A stretch of 64,000 bases of DNA, taken from assembly GCA_002403155.1 (NCBI GenBank), contig DHHF01000008.1, forward strand, positions 1-64,000. Reading direction: 5' to 3'. Positions 42,226 to 51,969 of the stretch are shown here, in pieces; the first letter of the stretch is position 1, and each line of letters begins with the position of its first letter. The stretch is from Sulfurovum sp. UBA4779. Its GTDB lineage: Bacteria; Campylobacterota; Campylobacteria; Campylobacterales; Sulfurovaceae. The translations under genes and the position numbers were made by a program. The notes beneath the pieces are model-generated. The model did not search any database, was not told the origin of the DNA, and saw only the letters and a program-made list of their open reading frames with translations.

Positions 42226-43362
42226 ATGATTAAAAAATATTTTTTTCTTTTGATGCTGGGTTTGGTAGGATGGGAGAATGCATCGGCCGCTCGTATCGTA
42301 GATTGCACAATTGCAACAAAAGGAACGAAAGAGTGCAATCCCTATACCCAAAGAATGATTCGCATAAAAGAGATAAAATATGATATCAATCGCAACAAAC
42401 TAATTATCTCCAAAACACTTCCTTCTCCGGAACAAAGGCCTCATGCTAGAGTAATTACTATCGACGAGATGGCTGAAAAATATGTCAAAATCGAAGATTC
42501 TTTGCGTTTTAAAGGGACAAAAAAAGTTCGTTTATCGGATCTTTTTCAGCCCGAAGAAGAATACAAGGCAGAACAAAATATTTCCCAAGAAAGCAAGCAA
42601 GAGACAACAGCAAGTACAGAAAAGCAAGAAGAAGACGGTTTGAAGTATGGGAAATATACTGTAATGAAAGGAGATACGCTTGGCGGCATTGCAAAAAAAT
42701 TCGAATTGACACATAAAGAACTTTCTGAATTGAACGGATTGAGCGATAAGGATGCCATCAGAATAGGGCAACAACTAAAACTTCCGCTTTCGCAAAGTAT
42801 GATAGATATCATTATATCGGGAGAATACCAGATTCAAGCCGGGGACACACTCATTTCAATAGCAAATAAATTCAATCTTTCGCCTAAGGAATTGAGCCGA
42901 TTTAATAACATTAAAACAACTGCTACCCTCAAAACAGGTAAAATATTGCAGCTTCCTCTTCCCTACATTATTGCCCAATTGGAAGCAAAACAAAAAAAAG
43001 AAGCAGCACTCAAAGCGGAAGAAAAAAGAGAAAAAACTCTCCGAGAGTTTGGAAAAAATAAACTTCGGGTAACGGCAACAGCGTATACTTCACATGCTTC
43101 ACAGACAGACAAAACCCCATTTATTGCCGCATGGGGCAATCGTATCAGCCCGGACATGAAAATCATTGCGGTTTCAAAAGATCTGCTCTCTAGATACGGA
43201 CTGCGCTACGGTTCAAAGGTGAAAGTAGGGGGGTTGCCTGGTTTTTATACCGTGGCTGACAAGATGAACAAGCGGTTTCGGAAACGTATTGACATTTATA
43301 TGGGGTTAGACAAAAGACGTGCCTTGCAATGGGGAAGAAGAAGCATTGTGCTTCATTGGTAA
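42226..43362 (+). CDS. Exported LysM and 3D-domain cell-wall protein
   Basis: A 378-residue protein with a signal peptide (MIKKYFFLLMLGLVGWENASA), a region with Glu/Gln-rich linker (115-140), two LysM peptidoglycan-binding modules (YTVMKGDTLGGIAKKF near 145 and YQIQAGDTLISIANKF near 204), a Lys/Glu-rich helix, and a C-terminal 3D double-psi beta-barrel (RVTATAYTS, TVADKMNKRF, IDIYMGLDKRRALQWGRR) with the Asp residues of that family. 3D-domain proteins such as MltA relatives act on, or bind, peptidoglycan. It is likely periplasmic. The gene converges with uup through a shared palindrome. Confidence 0.88.
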   Translation: MIKKYFFLLMLGLVGWENASAARIVDCTIATKGTKECNPYTQRMIRIKEIKYDINRNKLIISKTLPSPEQRPHARVITIDEMAEKYVKIEDSLRFKGTKKVRLSDLFQPEEEYKAEQNISQESKQETTASTEKQEEDGLKYGKYTVMKGDTLGGIAKKFELTHKELSELNGLSDKDAIRIGQQLKLPLSQSMIDIIISGEYQIQAGDTLISIANKFNLSPKELSRFNNIKTTATLKTGKILQLPLPYIIAQLEAKQKKEAALKAEEKREKTLREFGKNKLRVTATAYTSHASQTDKTPFIAAWGNRISPDMKIIAVSKDLLSRYGLRYGSKVKVGGLPGFYTVADKMNKRFRKRIDIYMGLDKRRALQWGRRSIVLHW

Positions 43363-43363
43363 C

Positions 43364-43401
43364 CTTAGAATCTCTTTAGAATATTCTAAAAAGATTCTAA
43401 G
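43364..43401. terminator. Bidirectional palindrome between convergent genes
   Basis: CTTAGAATCT...TTAGAA, TA, TTCTAA...AGATTCTAAG: an almost perfect 38-base palindrome that starts right after the LysM/3D stop codon and includes the last codons of uup. It probably terminates or protects both transcripts. Confidence 0.55.
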
Positions 43402-45326
43402 ATTTCAAGGATTTCAAAATATCTTTCGCTTTTTTCTTCGTACGCTTTTTCTAAAGCGCTTAATTCTTTACTGATAGCATTTACCCCTTTTTGCTGATAG
43501 CATGCAGGATCTTGGAGACATTGATTGAGTGCTTCTATTTGATGCTCTAAAGCCTCGATAGCATCCGGCAGCATATCAAAATCTCTTTGTTCTTTATAGC
43601 TCAGTTTTGTTTTTTGTTTTTCTTTTGGAGTATTGCTGCAAAGAGAAGGGGAGTTCGGTTTTGTCTCCTTTTCAAGATTTTCAAGCTCTTTGATCTCTTT
43701 TTCTATGTCAAGATATTCCGTATAGGATCGATAGGATTCTTCTATCACTCCATTGCCCTTAAAAATAAAAAGTTTTGAAGCGATTTTGTCTATAAAATAG
43801 CGATCGTGCGAAACAAAAAGAATGGCACCGGGAAAATTGATGAGTTTCTCTTCCAAAATATTAATGGTTTGGATATCCAAATCGTTAGTCGGTTCATCCA
43901 ATATCAGGCAGTCAACTTTTTTGCTTAAAAGCAGTGCCAATGCAACACGGTTTTTTTCTCCGCCGCTGAGAGTTCCTATTTTTTTGTCTAAAAACTCTTT
44001 GGGGAAAAGAAAGTTTTTCATATAGCCGTAAACATGCAGATTGCTTCCTTGCACTTCTATCCGGTCTCCGCCGTTGGGGCAAAAGGTTTCAATCAATGTT
44101 TTTTCATCATCAAGCATTTCTCGGTGTTGGTCAAAATAGCCTACGGAAAAATCACCCTGTTTGATCGTCCCGCTATCGGGTTTTAGTTTGCCAAGCATCA
44201 GTTTGAGCAGTGTTGATTTTCCTGCACCGTTGATGCCCACAATGGCAATTTTGTCTTTTTGCAAAATGCGGGCAGAAAAATGGTCTATAAGCGTTTTCCC
44301 GGGTACGCTGTAGCGGATATTTTCAAGTTCAAACAGCATTTTTTTGCGGGATATACCCTCTTCTCGGTTGAAGTGTTTTTTTTCTCGCTCAAGCTCAACC
44401 ATCATTTTGCGTATGAGAGTAGGGTTTTCTTTTGCCATGCTGCGAAGCTCAAATACTCTCTTTTTTCGTCCTTGGTTCCTTTTTTCTCTTGCCCGCACCC
44501 CCTTGGCAAGCCAGGCCTCTTCTTGTTTGAGCAGCCTAAGCATGTTTTCATGGTCTTTTTGAAGGGCATGCATCCGGTTTTCTTTTTGTTCAAGATAGCT
44601 TATATAGCCTCCGTCATAAGAGATAAGTTTTTTGTTGTCTATTTCTATGATTCGGGTGGCGATTGTATCGATAAAGTATCGATCGTGAGAAATAAAAAGC
44701 AACGTAAACCCCTCTTTTAAGAGTATTTCTTCAAGAAACTCAACCATATAAACATCAAGATGGTTGGTAGGTTCGTCAAGCAAAAGCACATCCGGTTTTT
44801 TAAGTATCAAAGAAGCCAGTGCTACGCGGCGCTGTTCTCCTCCCGAAAGTGAAACAGCAGGCCTCGCTTCATACTCTTTGAGTTTGAATTCTTGCAATAC
44901 ACGTTCTATCTTGTCATCTAAATTCCACGCATTATGGTGGTCCAAAAAGGCCGAAATCTCTTCATACTCTTTCAGCAGCGCCGTGTTTTTAAAATCTACG
45001 GTAAGTATTTCTGTAAGTGCATTAAAGCGTTCTTTTGCCTCCTGAAGCTGTGAGAGTTCATTTACGATCGCTTCTCTTACGGTTAAATGAGGTTCAAACC
45101 GGGGTTGCTGTGAAAGCATTTCGATTTGTATGGCACTATTGATGATACATTTTCCTTCGCTTGGTTCTTCTTGTTTCATGATAATCTTCATGAGAGTGGA
45201 TTTTCCGCATCCGTTTTGGCCGACAATGGCAACACGCTCTTTGGCATTAAGATGAAAATCCACATTATCAAGCAGTAATTTGACGTCATATTGTTTTTTA
45301 ATGTTAAAAAGATCGATAAGAGCCAC
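43386..45326 (-). CDS. uup: ABC-F family ATPase, Uup-like
   Basis: A 646-residue soluble protein with two ABC domains: GQNGCGKSTLMK with LSGGEQRRVALA, and GINGAGKSTLLK with LSGGEKNRVALALLL, each followed by DEPTN-x2-D and SHDRYF. The linker between them (about 250-320) is long and charged. The C-terminal region has LSYKEQRDFDMLPDAIEALE, the coiled-coil domain of Uup. Such proteins act on the ribosome or on branched DNA rather than in transport. There are no membrane segments. Confidence 0.92.
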   Translation of the reverse strand: MALIDLFNIKKQYDVKLLLDNVDFHLNAKERVAIVGQNGCGKSTLMKIIMKQEEPSEGKCIINSAIQIEMLSQQPRFEPHLTVREAIVNELSQLQEAKERFNALTEILTVDFKNTALLKEYEEISAFLDHHNAWNLDDKIERVLQEFKLKEYEARPAVSLSGGEQRRVALASLILKKPDVLLLDEPTNHLDVYMVEFLEEILLKEGFTLLFISHDRYFIDTIATRIIEIDNKKLISYDGGYISYLEQKENRMHALQKDHENMLRLLKQEEAWLAKGVRAREKRNQGRKKRVFELRSMAKENPTLIRKMMVELEREKKHFNREEGISRKKMLFELENIRYSVPGKTLIDHFSARILQKDKIAIVGINGAGKSTLLKLMLGKLKPDSGTIKQGDFSVGYFDQHREMLDDEKTLIETFCPNGGDRIEVQGSNLHVYGYMKNFLFPKEFLDKKIGTLSGGEKNRVALALLLSKKVDCLILDEPTNDLDIQTINILEEKLINFPGAILFVSHDRYFIDKIASKLFIFKGNGVIEESYRSYTEYLDIEKEIKELENLEKETKPNSPSLCSNTPKEKQKTKLSYKEQRDFDMLPDAIEALEHQIEALNQCLQDPACYQQKGVNAISKELSALEKAYEEKSERYFEILEILESF

Positions 45327-45426
45327 AGCGATTCCTTGGAGTTAATGACGAAATTATAACAAAGAAAGAAGGTTTTAAGGCTTGCTAAAGCTCATCTTGC
45401 TATATTTCGCCTAAACAATAAAAGGT

Positions 45427-46725
45427 ATGTTTATGCTTGAAGTCATTCTTGTCCTCTATTCTGTATACACAGCACTGCGGATGTACATTTCTGTGATGCA
45501 GATAAGTTATATTAATGTTGAAAAGCAAAAAAGTCCGGTACTGATGCCGGCGTCCAAATATAAAATCGCAGCTGAGTATGCAGTGGCAAAAGAGAAGCTT
45601 TCTGTGGCCGAAGCATTTGTAGATTATGTGCTGTTTGTGTGGTGGGTTCTGATGGGGTTTTCATGGATGGCATCATGGATTCAATTCCAAGATGGTATCT
45701 TGCAGTCGGTATTTTTTTTGTTTGGTTTTGTCTTCATCAATTATCTGGTCGGGCTTCCTTTTGAACTGTATCAAAAATTTAAGATTGATGAAGCTTTTGG
45801 CTTCAATCAAATGACTTTCAAGATATATTTGGCAGATACGCTTAAGTCTGCATTGATGTTTTTTGTGTTTGGGGGAGGGTTTTTTGCATTATTGGCATGG
45901 ATTATCGCTTCGAGTACGGTATGGTGGCTTTGGGGTTTTGTGTTGGTTTTTGCCGTAGCGATTCTTGTTAACGTCCTTTATCCTATTGTGATAGCACCGC
46001 TGTTTAACAAATTCAATCCTCTTGAAGAAGGAGAGCTGAAAGATGCCATCACTGCTTTGATGGAACAAGCAGGACTTAAGAGCAACGGTATTTTCGTGAT
46101 GGATGCAAGCAAAAGGGACAGCCGTTTAAATGCGTATTTCGGAGGGCTTGGCAAAAGCAAACGTGTCGTATTGTTTGATACGCTTGTGCAAAAACTTAAC
46201 ATCAAAGAACTTTTGGCCGTATTGGGGCATGAACTTGGGCATTTTTCACATGGCGATATTTGGAAAAATATCGGTTTGATGGGTGTGCTTTTATTTGTTT
46301 CATTCTATCTCTTTGGACATCTGCCTGATACACTTTTTGCGCAAATGGGCGTGGCTGTGTTTCCCGGTGTAGAGATTGCTGTCATGATGCTGCTTTTGTC
46401 TTTGGTTAGTTTCATGTTTACTCCGTTCATGAGTTATGTAAGCCGTCACAACGAATATGCTGCAGATGCCTTTGGTTCGCAAATGGGAGGAAGAGAAAAT
46501 CTCGTTTCGGCTTTGCTAAAATTGATTACGGAAAATAAATCTTTTCCAAAATCACATCCTTTGGTGATCTTTTTTTACTATACCCATCCTCCCGTACTGG
46601 AAAGACTTAAAGAACTGGGGTATGATGCAACCGATGTGATGGCGGATAAAAAAGCGTGTGACACAAAAGATGTGACGGTAGAGCGTACAGGCAATTTTTT
46701 AGACGAGGAAAGTGAAAGATCATGA
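45427..46725 (+). CDS. M48-family (Ste24-type) membrane metallopeptidase
   Basis: A 432-residue protein with an N-terminal helix, further membrane segments near 65-85, 95-115, 150-195 and 290-345, and the zinc motif LGHELGHFSHGD near residue 265, followed by a third ligand in NEYAADAFG near 342. This is the layout of CAAX-protease Ste24/HtpX relatives that degrade damaged membrane proteins. The ATG at 45433 is an alternative start. It overlaps prmC by 4 bases. Confidence 0.92.
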   Translation: MFMLEVILVLYSVYTALRMYISVMQISYINVEKQKSPVLMPASKYKIAAEYAVAKEKLSVAEAFVDYVLFVWWVLMGFSWMASWIQFQDGILQSVFFLFGFVFINYLVGLPFELYQKFKIDEAFGFNQMTFKIYLADTLKSALMFFVFGGGFFALLAWIIASSTVWWLWGFVLVFAVAILVNVLYPIVIAPLFNKFNPLEEGELKDAITALMEQAGLKSNGIFVMDASKRDSRLNAYFGGLGKSKRVVLFDTLVQKLNIKELLAVLGHELGHFSHGDIWKNIGLMGVLLFVSFYLFGHLPDTLFAQMGVAVFPGVEIAVMMLLLSLVSFMFTPFMSYVSRHNEYAADAFGSQMGGRENLVSALLKLITENKSFPKSHPLVIFFYYTHPPVLERLKELGYDATDVMADKKACDTKDVTVERTGNFLDEESERS

Positions 46726-47558
46726 CCATTAAAGAAAGTCTTTTTTGGGCGAAAGAGCAGTTAAAAGAGAGCTGCCAGCGGCCTCTTTTTGAAGCAGAGC
46801 TGCTTTTGGCCTTTCATCTTCAAAAAGAGCGGATCTATCTGCATCTGCACGAAAATGAAGAGGTGGAAGCGTTTGAAATGTTTGGATCACTGATCGCAAG
46901 ACGTGCCAAGCATGAACCGTATGAATATATCGTAAAAAAAGCAAGTTTTTATGATATGACGCTTTTTGTGGAAAAAGGAGTGCTTATACCGCGCCCGGAA
47001 ACGGAGCTCCTTGTTGAGTATGCCGCTAAAATCATTCAAGAAAAAAAAATAACCCGCATGGCAGAAATAGGGGTCGGCTCCGGAGCTATTTCAATCGCAT
47101 TGGCACGAAAATTTCCAAAGCTTCAGATTATTGCTACGGACATATGCGACATTCCTTTGAAAGTGGCATTACGCAATATTGAGCATTTTGGCGTTCAAAA
47201 ACAGATCACATTGCTAAAAAGCAATTTGATGGATGAGATAAAAGAAGAGATAGAGCTTATTGTCTCCAACCCTCCTTATATTGCAGAGGATTTTGTGCTT
47301 GAAAGCAATGTTGCCGATTATGAACCCAAAGAAGCGCTTTTTGGAGGAAAAATAGGGGATGAAATTTTAAAGCAGATTATGATCGAAGCAAAAAATCGAA
47401 ATATAGGCTATCTGGTTTGCGAGATTGGGTATGACCAAAAAAAATCTCTCCAGCTTTTTGCAGATGAAATTGGGGTAAAATGTATTGACTTTTATCAAGA
47501 TTTGGCAAGATTTGACAGAGGATTTATCGCGCAATTCAATAAGGAAAAAAATGAATAA
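46722..47558 (+). CDS. prmC: Peptide chain release factor glutamine methyltransferase
   Basis: A 278-residue protein with an N-terminal helical domain and a SAM-binding domain. VLIPRPETELLVEYA, EIGVGSGAISIALA (motif I) and SNPPYIAEDF (the NPPY catalytic motif) identify PrmC, which methylates the Gln of the GGQ motif in release factors. It starts inside the end of the M48 peptidase gene and overlaps the DUF4149 gene by 8 bases, so the three are read together. Confidence 0.94.
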   Translation: MTIKESLFWAKEQLKESCQRPLFEAELLLAFHLQKERIYLHLHENEEVEAFEMFGSLIARRAKHEPYEYIVKKASFYDMTLFVEKGVLIPRPETELLVEYAAKIIQEKKITRMAEIGVGSGAISIALARKFPKLQIIATDICDIPLKVALRNIEHFGVQKQITLLKSNLMDEIKEEIELIVSNPPYIAEDFVLESNVADYEPKEALFGGKIGDEILKQIMIEAKNRNIGYLVCEIGYDQKKSLQLFADEIGVKCIDFYQDLARFDRGFIAQFNKEKNE

Positions 47559-48030
47559 ATATTTTAAAATCATAACAATAGCATATTTGGTATTTTTGGG
47601 TGCTGTGCTAGGTGCAGGACTGTTTGCAGGCATGGTGGTTGCTCCTGTCATATTTCATACAGATATATGGCTTCAAAGCGAAGTGCTTAGCCCATTTCAA
47701 GAAGGTGTCATTATGACAGAAAACTTTGTAAGGCTTTCATATTTGATAGATATTTTAATAGTAAGTGTTTTTTTGTATGAAGGATACAAGTATAAAAAAT
47801 TTGAAAGAGATATGCTTACGCAAATTGCTGCATTGGCCGTGATCGCCGCGGGATTGCTTTTTGGACATTATTATCTTCCGGATATCGTAACGATGCAGCT
47901 TGCCGGAGAGGAGATGACCCAAGCTTCGGTATTTGCAAATACCCACAAAGGAAGCGAAATCAATTTTAAAATTTTCTCTTTTGCACTTTTGGTGCTGATA
48001 GTAAGAAACATGCAAAAAGCATGCAAATAG
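47551..48030 (+). CDS. DUF4149-type membrane protein
   Basis: A 159-residue protein with four hydrophobic segments (about 5-30, 62-80, 90-110 and 138-155). The first, with GAGLFAGMVVAPVIF, resembles DUF4149 proteins, whose function is unknown. AAGGA at 47541-47545 is 5 bases before the ATG at 47551, inside the end of prmC. It precedes the DNA-glycosylase gene by 16 bases. Confidence 0.8.
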   Translation: MNKYFKIITIAYLVFLGAVLGAGLFAGMVVAPVIFHTDIWLQSEVLSPFQEGVIMTENFVRLSYLIDILIVSVFLYEGYKYKKFERDMLTQIAALAVIAAGLLFGHYYLPDIVTMQLAGEEMTQASVFANTHKGSEINFKIFSFALLVLIVRNMQKACK

Positions 48031-48046
48031 GCCAACATAAGCAAAA

Positions 48047-48553
48047 ATGAAAATGAAAACACCGCAAAAGCATCCTTTTGAACCGATTGTATTTAAAGAT
48101 ACAGAAATTTTGATACTGGGCTCCTTCCCTAGCATACAATCATTTGAAAAAAATTTTTACTATGCGCACCCCCGCAATCAATTTTGGAAAATACTTGAAA
48201 CCATTACGGCATATCCTACGCTTAACAAAGACCAAAAAATCTGGCTGCTTAAAGAGATGAAATTCGGATTATGGGATATGGTGAGTGAATGCCACAGAGA
48301 TAACTCTTTAGATAGCAATCTTGAGCAAGAAGAGGTAAATGACATTGCTTTGTTTTTGCAAACACATCCAAGTATCAAGAAGCTGGCGTTTACCGGGAAA
48401 AAAGCACAAAAACTTTTTGAAAAACATTTTGCCGATTTAAAAATAGAAAAAATATATCTTCCTTCGCCTTCATCTGCCCATGCAGCTCTGACATTTGAGG
48501 AAAAAGCAAAAATCTATCAAGAAAAATTATTAAAGAAAACGGACCAAAGATAA
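48047..48553 (+). CDS. DNA-deoxyinosine (hypoxanthine) glycosylase, UDG superfamily
   Basis: A 168-residue protein of the uracil-DNA-glycosylase fold. ILGSFPSIQSFEKNFYYAHPRNQFW carries the first active-site motif (here split: LGSFPS and HPRNQFW), and LPSPSSAHA is the second. This pattern matches family 6 enzymes that remove hypoxanthine, the product of adenine deamination. Two ATG codons six bases apart (48047, 48053) can serve as start. It lies between the DUF4149 gene and apaH on the same strand. Confidence 0.85.
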   Translation: MKMKTPQKHPFEPIVFKDTEILILGSFPSIQSFEKNFYYAHPRNQFWKILETITAYPTLNKDQKIWLLKEMKFGLWDMVSECHRDNSLDSNLEQEEVNDIALFLQTHPSIKKLAFTGKKAQKLFEKHFADLKIEKIYLPSPSSAHAALTFEEKAKIYQEKLLKKTDQR

Positions 48554-48611
48554 AAAAGGTAAAAAAGATGCAATGCAAAATGATAGCGGTTGTCTTTAAA
48601 GGAGTCAAATA

Positions 48612-49430
48612 GTGGCAGTATGGGCAATAGGGGATATCCAGGGGTGCTATGTTCCTTTTAGAGAGCTTTTAGAAAAGATCGGTTTTGATCCGACGAATGA
48701 CGAATTATGGCTGGTCGGTGATCTTGTCAACAGGGGGAAAGGCTCTTTGGAGACTTTAAAATATCTGTATGATATTCGCGATAGCGTTAAAATCGTATTG
48801 GGCAATCACGATATCGGACTCATCGCAGCCTATTACGGAATTAAAAAATCCAACCCCACCATCGATCCCATCTTGGAATCGCCGGAGGCAAAAACTTTAA
48901 TTGATTGGATGAGGGATCAAAAATTTTTGCATGTTGACTATGCGTTGGGGTATTGCATGGTGCATGCAGGAATTTCTCCCGAATTTGATCTGGGCATGGC
49001 AATACGCTACGCGGCTCATCTCGAAACGCAGCTGCAGAGCGCAAATGCGCCTCTTTGGCTTGAAAAAATATTGAAAAAAAATGTGGGCAGGTTTGATAGA
49101 AAAGCAGATATCATTGATATAGACCGGTATTTACTGAGTTCTTTTACCCGCATGCGCTTTTGTTTTAAAGATCATCGTTTGGATTTTGATCAAAAAGGAC
49201 CCCCGAGCGATGCATTGAAAGAGAAAGGAATGGTGCCATGGTTTCTCTCTTCAAATCGTAAAACAATAGATCTTAAGATCGTTTTTGGGCATTGGGCAGC
49301 GCTAGGTTTTTATCAAGACGAGAATGTGCTGGCTTTGGATACCGGATGCATCTGGAAAGGAAAACTTACAGCTGCAAGGCTTGATGTGCCTAGGGCTCAA
49401 ATCGTTCAGGTGGAGTGCAGACGCTTTTAG
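48612..49430 (+). CDS. apaH: Bis(5'-nucleosyl)-tetraphosphatase, symmetrical
   Basis: A 272-residue metallophosphoesterase. AIGDIQGCY, LVGDLVNRGKGSLE and VLGNHDIGLIA supply the metal ligands, and MVHAGISPEFD the later His. It cleaves Ap4A to two ADP and can remove Np4 caps from RNA. The start is GTG at 48612, backed by AAAGGAG at 48598-48604, 7 bases away. The gene ends 118 bases before ppk2. Confidence 0.94.
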   Translation: MAVWAIGDIQGCYVPFRELLEKIGFDPTNDELWLVGDLVNRGKGSLETLKYLYDIRDSVKIVLGNHDIGLIAAYYGIKKSNPTIDPILESPEAKTLIDWMRDQKFLHVDYALGYCMVHAGISPEFDLGMAIRYAAHLETQLQSANAPLWLEKILKKNVGRFDRKADIIDIDRYLLSSFTRMRFCFKDHRLDFDQKGPPSDALKEKGMVPWFLSSNRKTIDLKIVFGHWAALGFYQDENVLALDTGCIWKGKLTAARLDVPRAQIVQVECRRF

Positions 49431-49547
49431 ATCAACTAGGCATTGTCTCAGCAGGTATTTAAAAAAATAGTATAGAATTTTTATATTTTCAATTTTATCT
49501 ATAAGATTAAACGATCATTTCTATTATGGTTTTATAAAGGTGTTTGA

Positions 49548-50417
49548 ATGGATGGCATGACTTTAGAGAGTTTACAAAATGAGATTAAGTTGCTGCGTAG
49601 TCAGCTTCAAACTTTTCATGAACAAAATGCTGAAGCATTAAAGATGTACAGAGAGATAAAAGAGCTTGAAATTTATCAAGCCGAAATGGTTAAGCTGCAA
49701 AAACATATTGAGAAATATGACAAAAAACTGATCGTCGTATTTGAAGGAAGGGATGCGGCAGGCAAAGGAAGCCTTATCGGTACGGTATCGCGCTACATGA
49801 ATCCAAAACATTATCGGATCGTTGCATTGGGCAAACCCACCCAAGAACAAAAAACGCAATGGTATTTTCAAAAATATATTGAACACTTTCCATCGGCAGG
49901 CCAAATCATCCTTTTTGACAGAAGTTGGTACAATCGTGCCATGGTTGAGCCTGTCTTTGGCTTCTGTACGCACAAAGAATACAATATTTTCATGAATGAC
50001 GTGAAAGGTTTTGAGCGGTCGCTGTGCAGACAGGGTATTGTTTTGATCAAGCTCTATCTTAGTGTCAAAAAATCTGTTCAGGCAACACGATTTGAACAAA
50101 GAAGAACCGATCCTCTAAGAAAATGGAAACTAAGCGAAGTGGATCTTCAATCCCAAGGCTTGTGGGATGAATTTAGCAAAATGAAATATAAAATGCTAGA
50201 AAAAACAAATCATCATTCAGCGCCATGGCATGTGATTCGTTCCAATGATAAGCATCAGGCCAGAATAGAAGCGATGAAACTTATTTTAAATCATTTTGAT
50301 TATGAAGGGAGAAACGAAAATCTTTCTTTTGTTTATAACGAAAAAATTGTCAAATCCGCCGAAACAGAACTCGAAATGATGCGGCATGCCAAACCCCATC
50401 TCTATGGTGTGCAATAG
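49548..50417 (+). CDS. ppk2: Polyphosphate kinase 2
   Basis: A 289-residue single-domain PPK2. An N-terminal coiled coil (residues 1-60) is followed by FEGRDAAGKGSLIG (Walker A), the lid region GKPTQEQ, LFDRSWYNRAMVEP (Walker B) and KLYLSVKKSVQATRFEQRRTDP. Such enzymes move phosphate between polyphosphate and nucleoside di- or triphosphates; whether it prefers ADP or GDP cannot be read from the sequence. It may have its own promoter in the AT-rich spacer before it. Confidence 0.93.
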   Translation: MDGMTLESLQNEIKLLRSQLQTFHEQNAEALKMYREIKELEIYQAEMVKLQKHIEKYDKKLIVVFEGRDAAGKGSLIGTVSRYMNPKHYRIVALGKPTQEQKTQWYFQKYIEHFPSAGQIILFDRSWYNRAMVEPVFGFCTHKEYNIFMNDVKGFERSLCRQGIVLIKLYLSVKKSVQATRFEQRRTDPLRKWKLSEVDLQSQGLWDEFSKMKYKMLEKTNHHSAPWHVIRSNDKHQARIEAMKLILNHFDYEGRNENLSFVYNEKIVKSAETELEMMRHAKPHLYGVQ

Positions 50418-50473
50418 TTTGTTACAAGAGGTTGCAATGAAGTTTTGATGAACAAAGGCATGATGAGCAGGTT

Positions 50474-50701
50474 TTACTCATCACCTAAATATTTGCGATG
50501 GTTGACGATCTTTTCTGTCGTATCGTATCCTATATCTAATTCCTCATCGCTAAAGATAGGATCATACCCAAGCGCTATGAGCTGATCGTCGACTTTTTGA
50601 GCATTGAATCCGTTTTTTTCAATAAAAGCCACAATACTCTCGATATCTTCATCATTCACATAATTTGTCTGCATCTCAAACACAATGTCTGAAATCTTCA
50701 T
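50474..50701 (-). CDS. Small acidic protein of unknown function
   Basis: A 75-residue, strongly acidic soluble protein (KISDIVFEMQTNYVNDEDIESIV... ending with LGDE). I do not recognise it. The ATG at 50701 is preferred because AAGGA lies 5 bases before it; the ATG at 50707 overlaps that site. It stands between ppk2 (convergent) and the glutathionylspermidine-synthase-like gene, which is on the same strand 87 bases upstream and may be cotranscribed. Confidence 0.65.
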   Translation of the reverse strand: MKISDIVFEMQTNYVNDEDIESIVAFIEKNGFNAQKVDDQLIALGYDPIFSDEELDIGYDTTEKIVNHRKYLGDE

Positions 50702-50788
50702 TCTCATCCTTATATAAAAATTTTCCAATAATTATAGTGTAAAAATAATCTTTTTTCTACAATTTTTTTTAAATTTTTATCGCAGAAA

Positions 50789-51967
50789 TTATTGAATGAT
50801 ATGGCCTACAAATTTCGACATATTGTTTAAGATTTCCCCCCCTTTTCTAAAGCCAAGCCCACAAGATTCATAGGCATAAAAAAGGCCGGCTTGATAGTTT
50901 TGTCCGGCCATATCTTTAGGAAGCTGAATATATGATTGATATACCATTTTATAACTGCCGTATTCACCTTCGCAAACAGCTATGTTTTCTCCATTTTCGT
51001 CAATAATGGCTACGCTCCCTCCTTCTCTTCCAAAAACAGGTTTTTTTACTTGTTTTTGATCTTTTAAGGGTTCAAAAGAGGTTTCAAGCAAAAGAGGATG
51101 GTTTGGATAGAGATCCCAAAGAATTTTAAGAAGGCCTTTGCTTTGAAAAAGAAGGGTATAGGCAGGATTAAATATAATGGCTTTTTGGTTTTGAATGATA
51201 TTGGTAAGAAGTAATGCCAAATCCGGTTCTTCCAAGGCAATATTTTCCCAAGGGATAAGCTTAAACCAAAGCTCATAGTTTTCATCATTGTAAAAAATGC
51301 CGTCTTCTGAAGAAAATTCTATCTCATCCATATAGGCAAATTCAGTTTGGTATCCGGCGTCTGCGGCAATATGCTGCAAAAGTCTGACGGTGTTTTCTTC
51401 TTCAAAATTTCCTTTGACAGAGGTAAAAAGAAATTTCCATCCTTCATAGCGCTCTTCAAAACTATCGGTGCTTTCTTCAAGGGTAACAAGTCGTTTAAAA
51501 TTTTCTAAAAGCGCTTCATAGAGCCCATTGAACTGGCTTTTTTCTTCCATGCCGTTTTGCTTGAGTATTGCCCACTGAATAATGGCAGTTTCAAAAAGTG
51601 CGGTAGGGGTATCGGCATTGAATTCTAAAAGCTTGATGGGTTTTCCGTCTATGCCTCCCGCAAGATCAAAGCGGCCATAGAGGTGCCAGTGTATTTCATT
51701 TTCCCACGAAGTTTTGATAAGTTCTATCAGATTGAAAGGAATGCCTATCTGGTGAAAAAGGTTATGATCGATCACATATTGTGCGGCCTCTATAAACATC
51801 TCATAAAGCGTATTGCCTGCTTCATAATAAGCCTCTGCCTCTTCTTCGGAAATCATTACAAGCGTATCTGAAAGATAGCTTGTTTCATCTGTATCGGTAT
51901 GCCAAACGAAACCGAGCGATTCAAGGTAATCTTTTTGTAAGGGGTTTACTTTTTGCAAATTTATCAT
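50789..51967 (-). CDS. Glutathionylspermidine-synthase-like ATP-grasp protein
   Basis: A 392-residue protein of the GSP-synthase C-terminal family. HLYGRFDLAGG, LLEFNADTPTALFETA and KPVFGREGGSVAII are the characteristic stretches, with the last forming the ATP-grasp lysine region. The amidase half of the Escherichia coli enzyme is absent, as in most short bacterial homologues, so whether it really joins glutathione to spermidine is doubtful. It follows the UPF0323 lipoprotein gene after 2 bases; the same pair occurs in Campylobacter (Cj0372/Cj0371). Confidence 0.9.
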   Translation of the reverse strand: MINLQKVNPLQKDYLESLGFVWHTDTDETSYLSDTLVMISEEEAEAYYEAGNTLYEMFIEAAQYVIDHNLFHQIGIPFNLIELIKTSWENEIHWHLYGRFDLAGGIDGKPIKLLEFNADTPTALFETAIIQWAILKQNGMEEKSQFNGLYEALLENFKRLVTLEESTDSFEERYEGWKFLFTSVKGNFEEENTVRLLQHIAADAGYQTEFAYMDEIEFSSEDGIFYNDENYELWFKLIPWENIALEEPDLALLLTNIIQNQKAIIFNPAYTLLFQSKGLLKILWDLYPNHPLLLETSFEPLKDQKQVKKPVFGREGGSVAIIDENGENIAVCEGEYGSYKMVYQSYIQLPKDMAGQNYQAGLFYAYESCGLGFRKGGEILNNMSKFVGHIIQ

Positions 51968-51969
51968 TT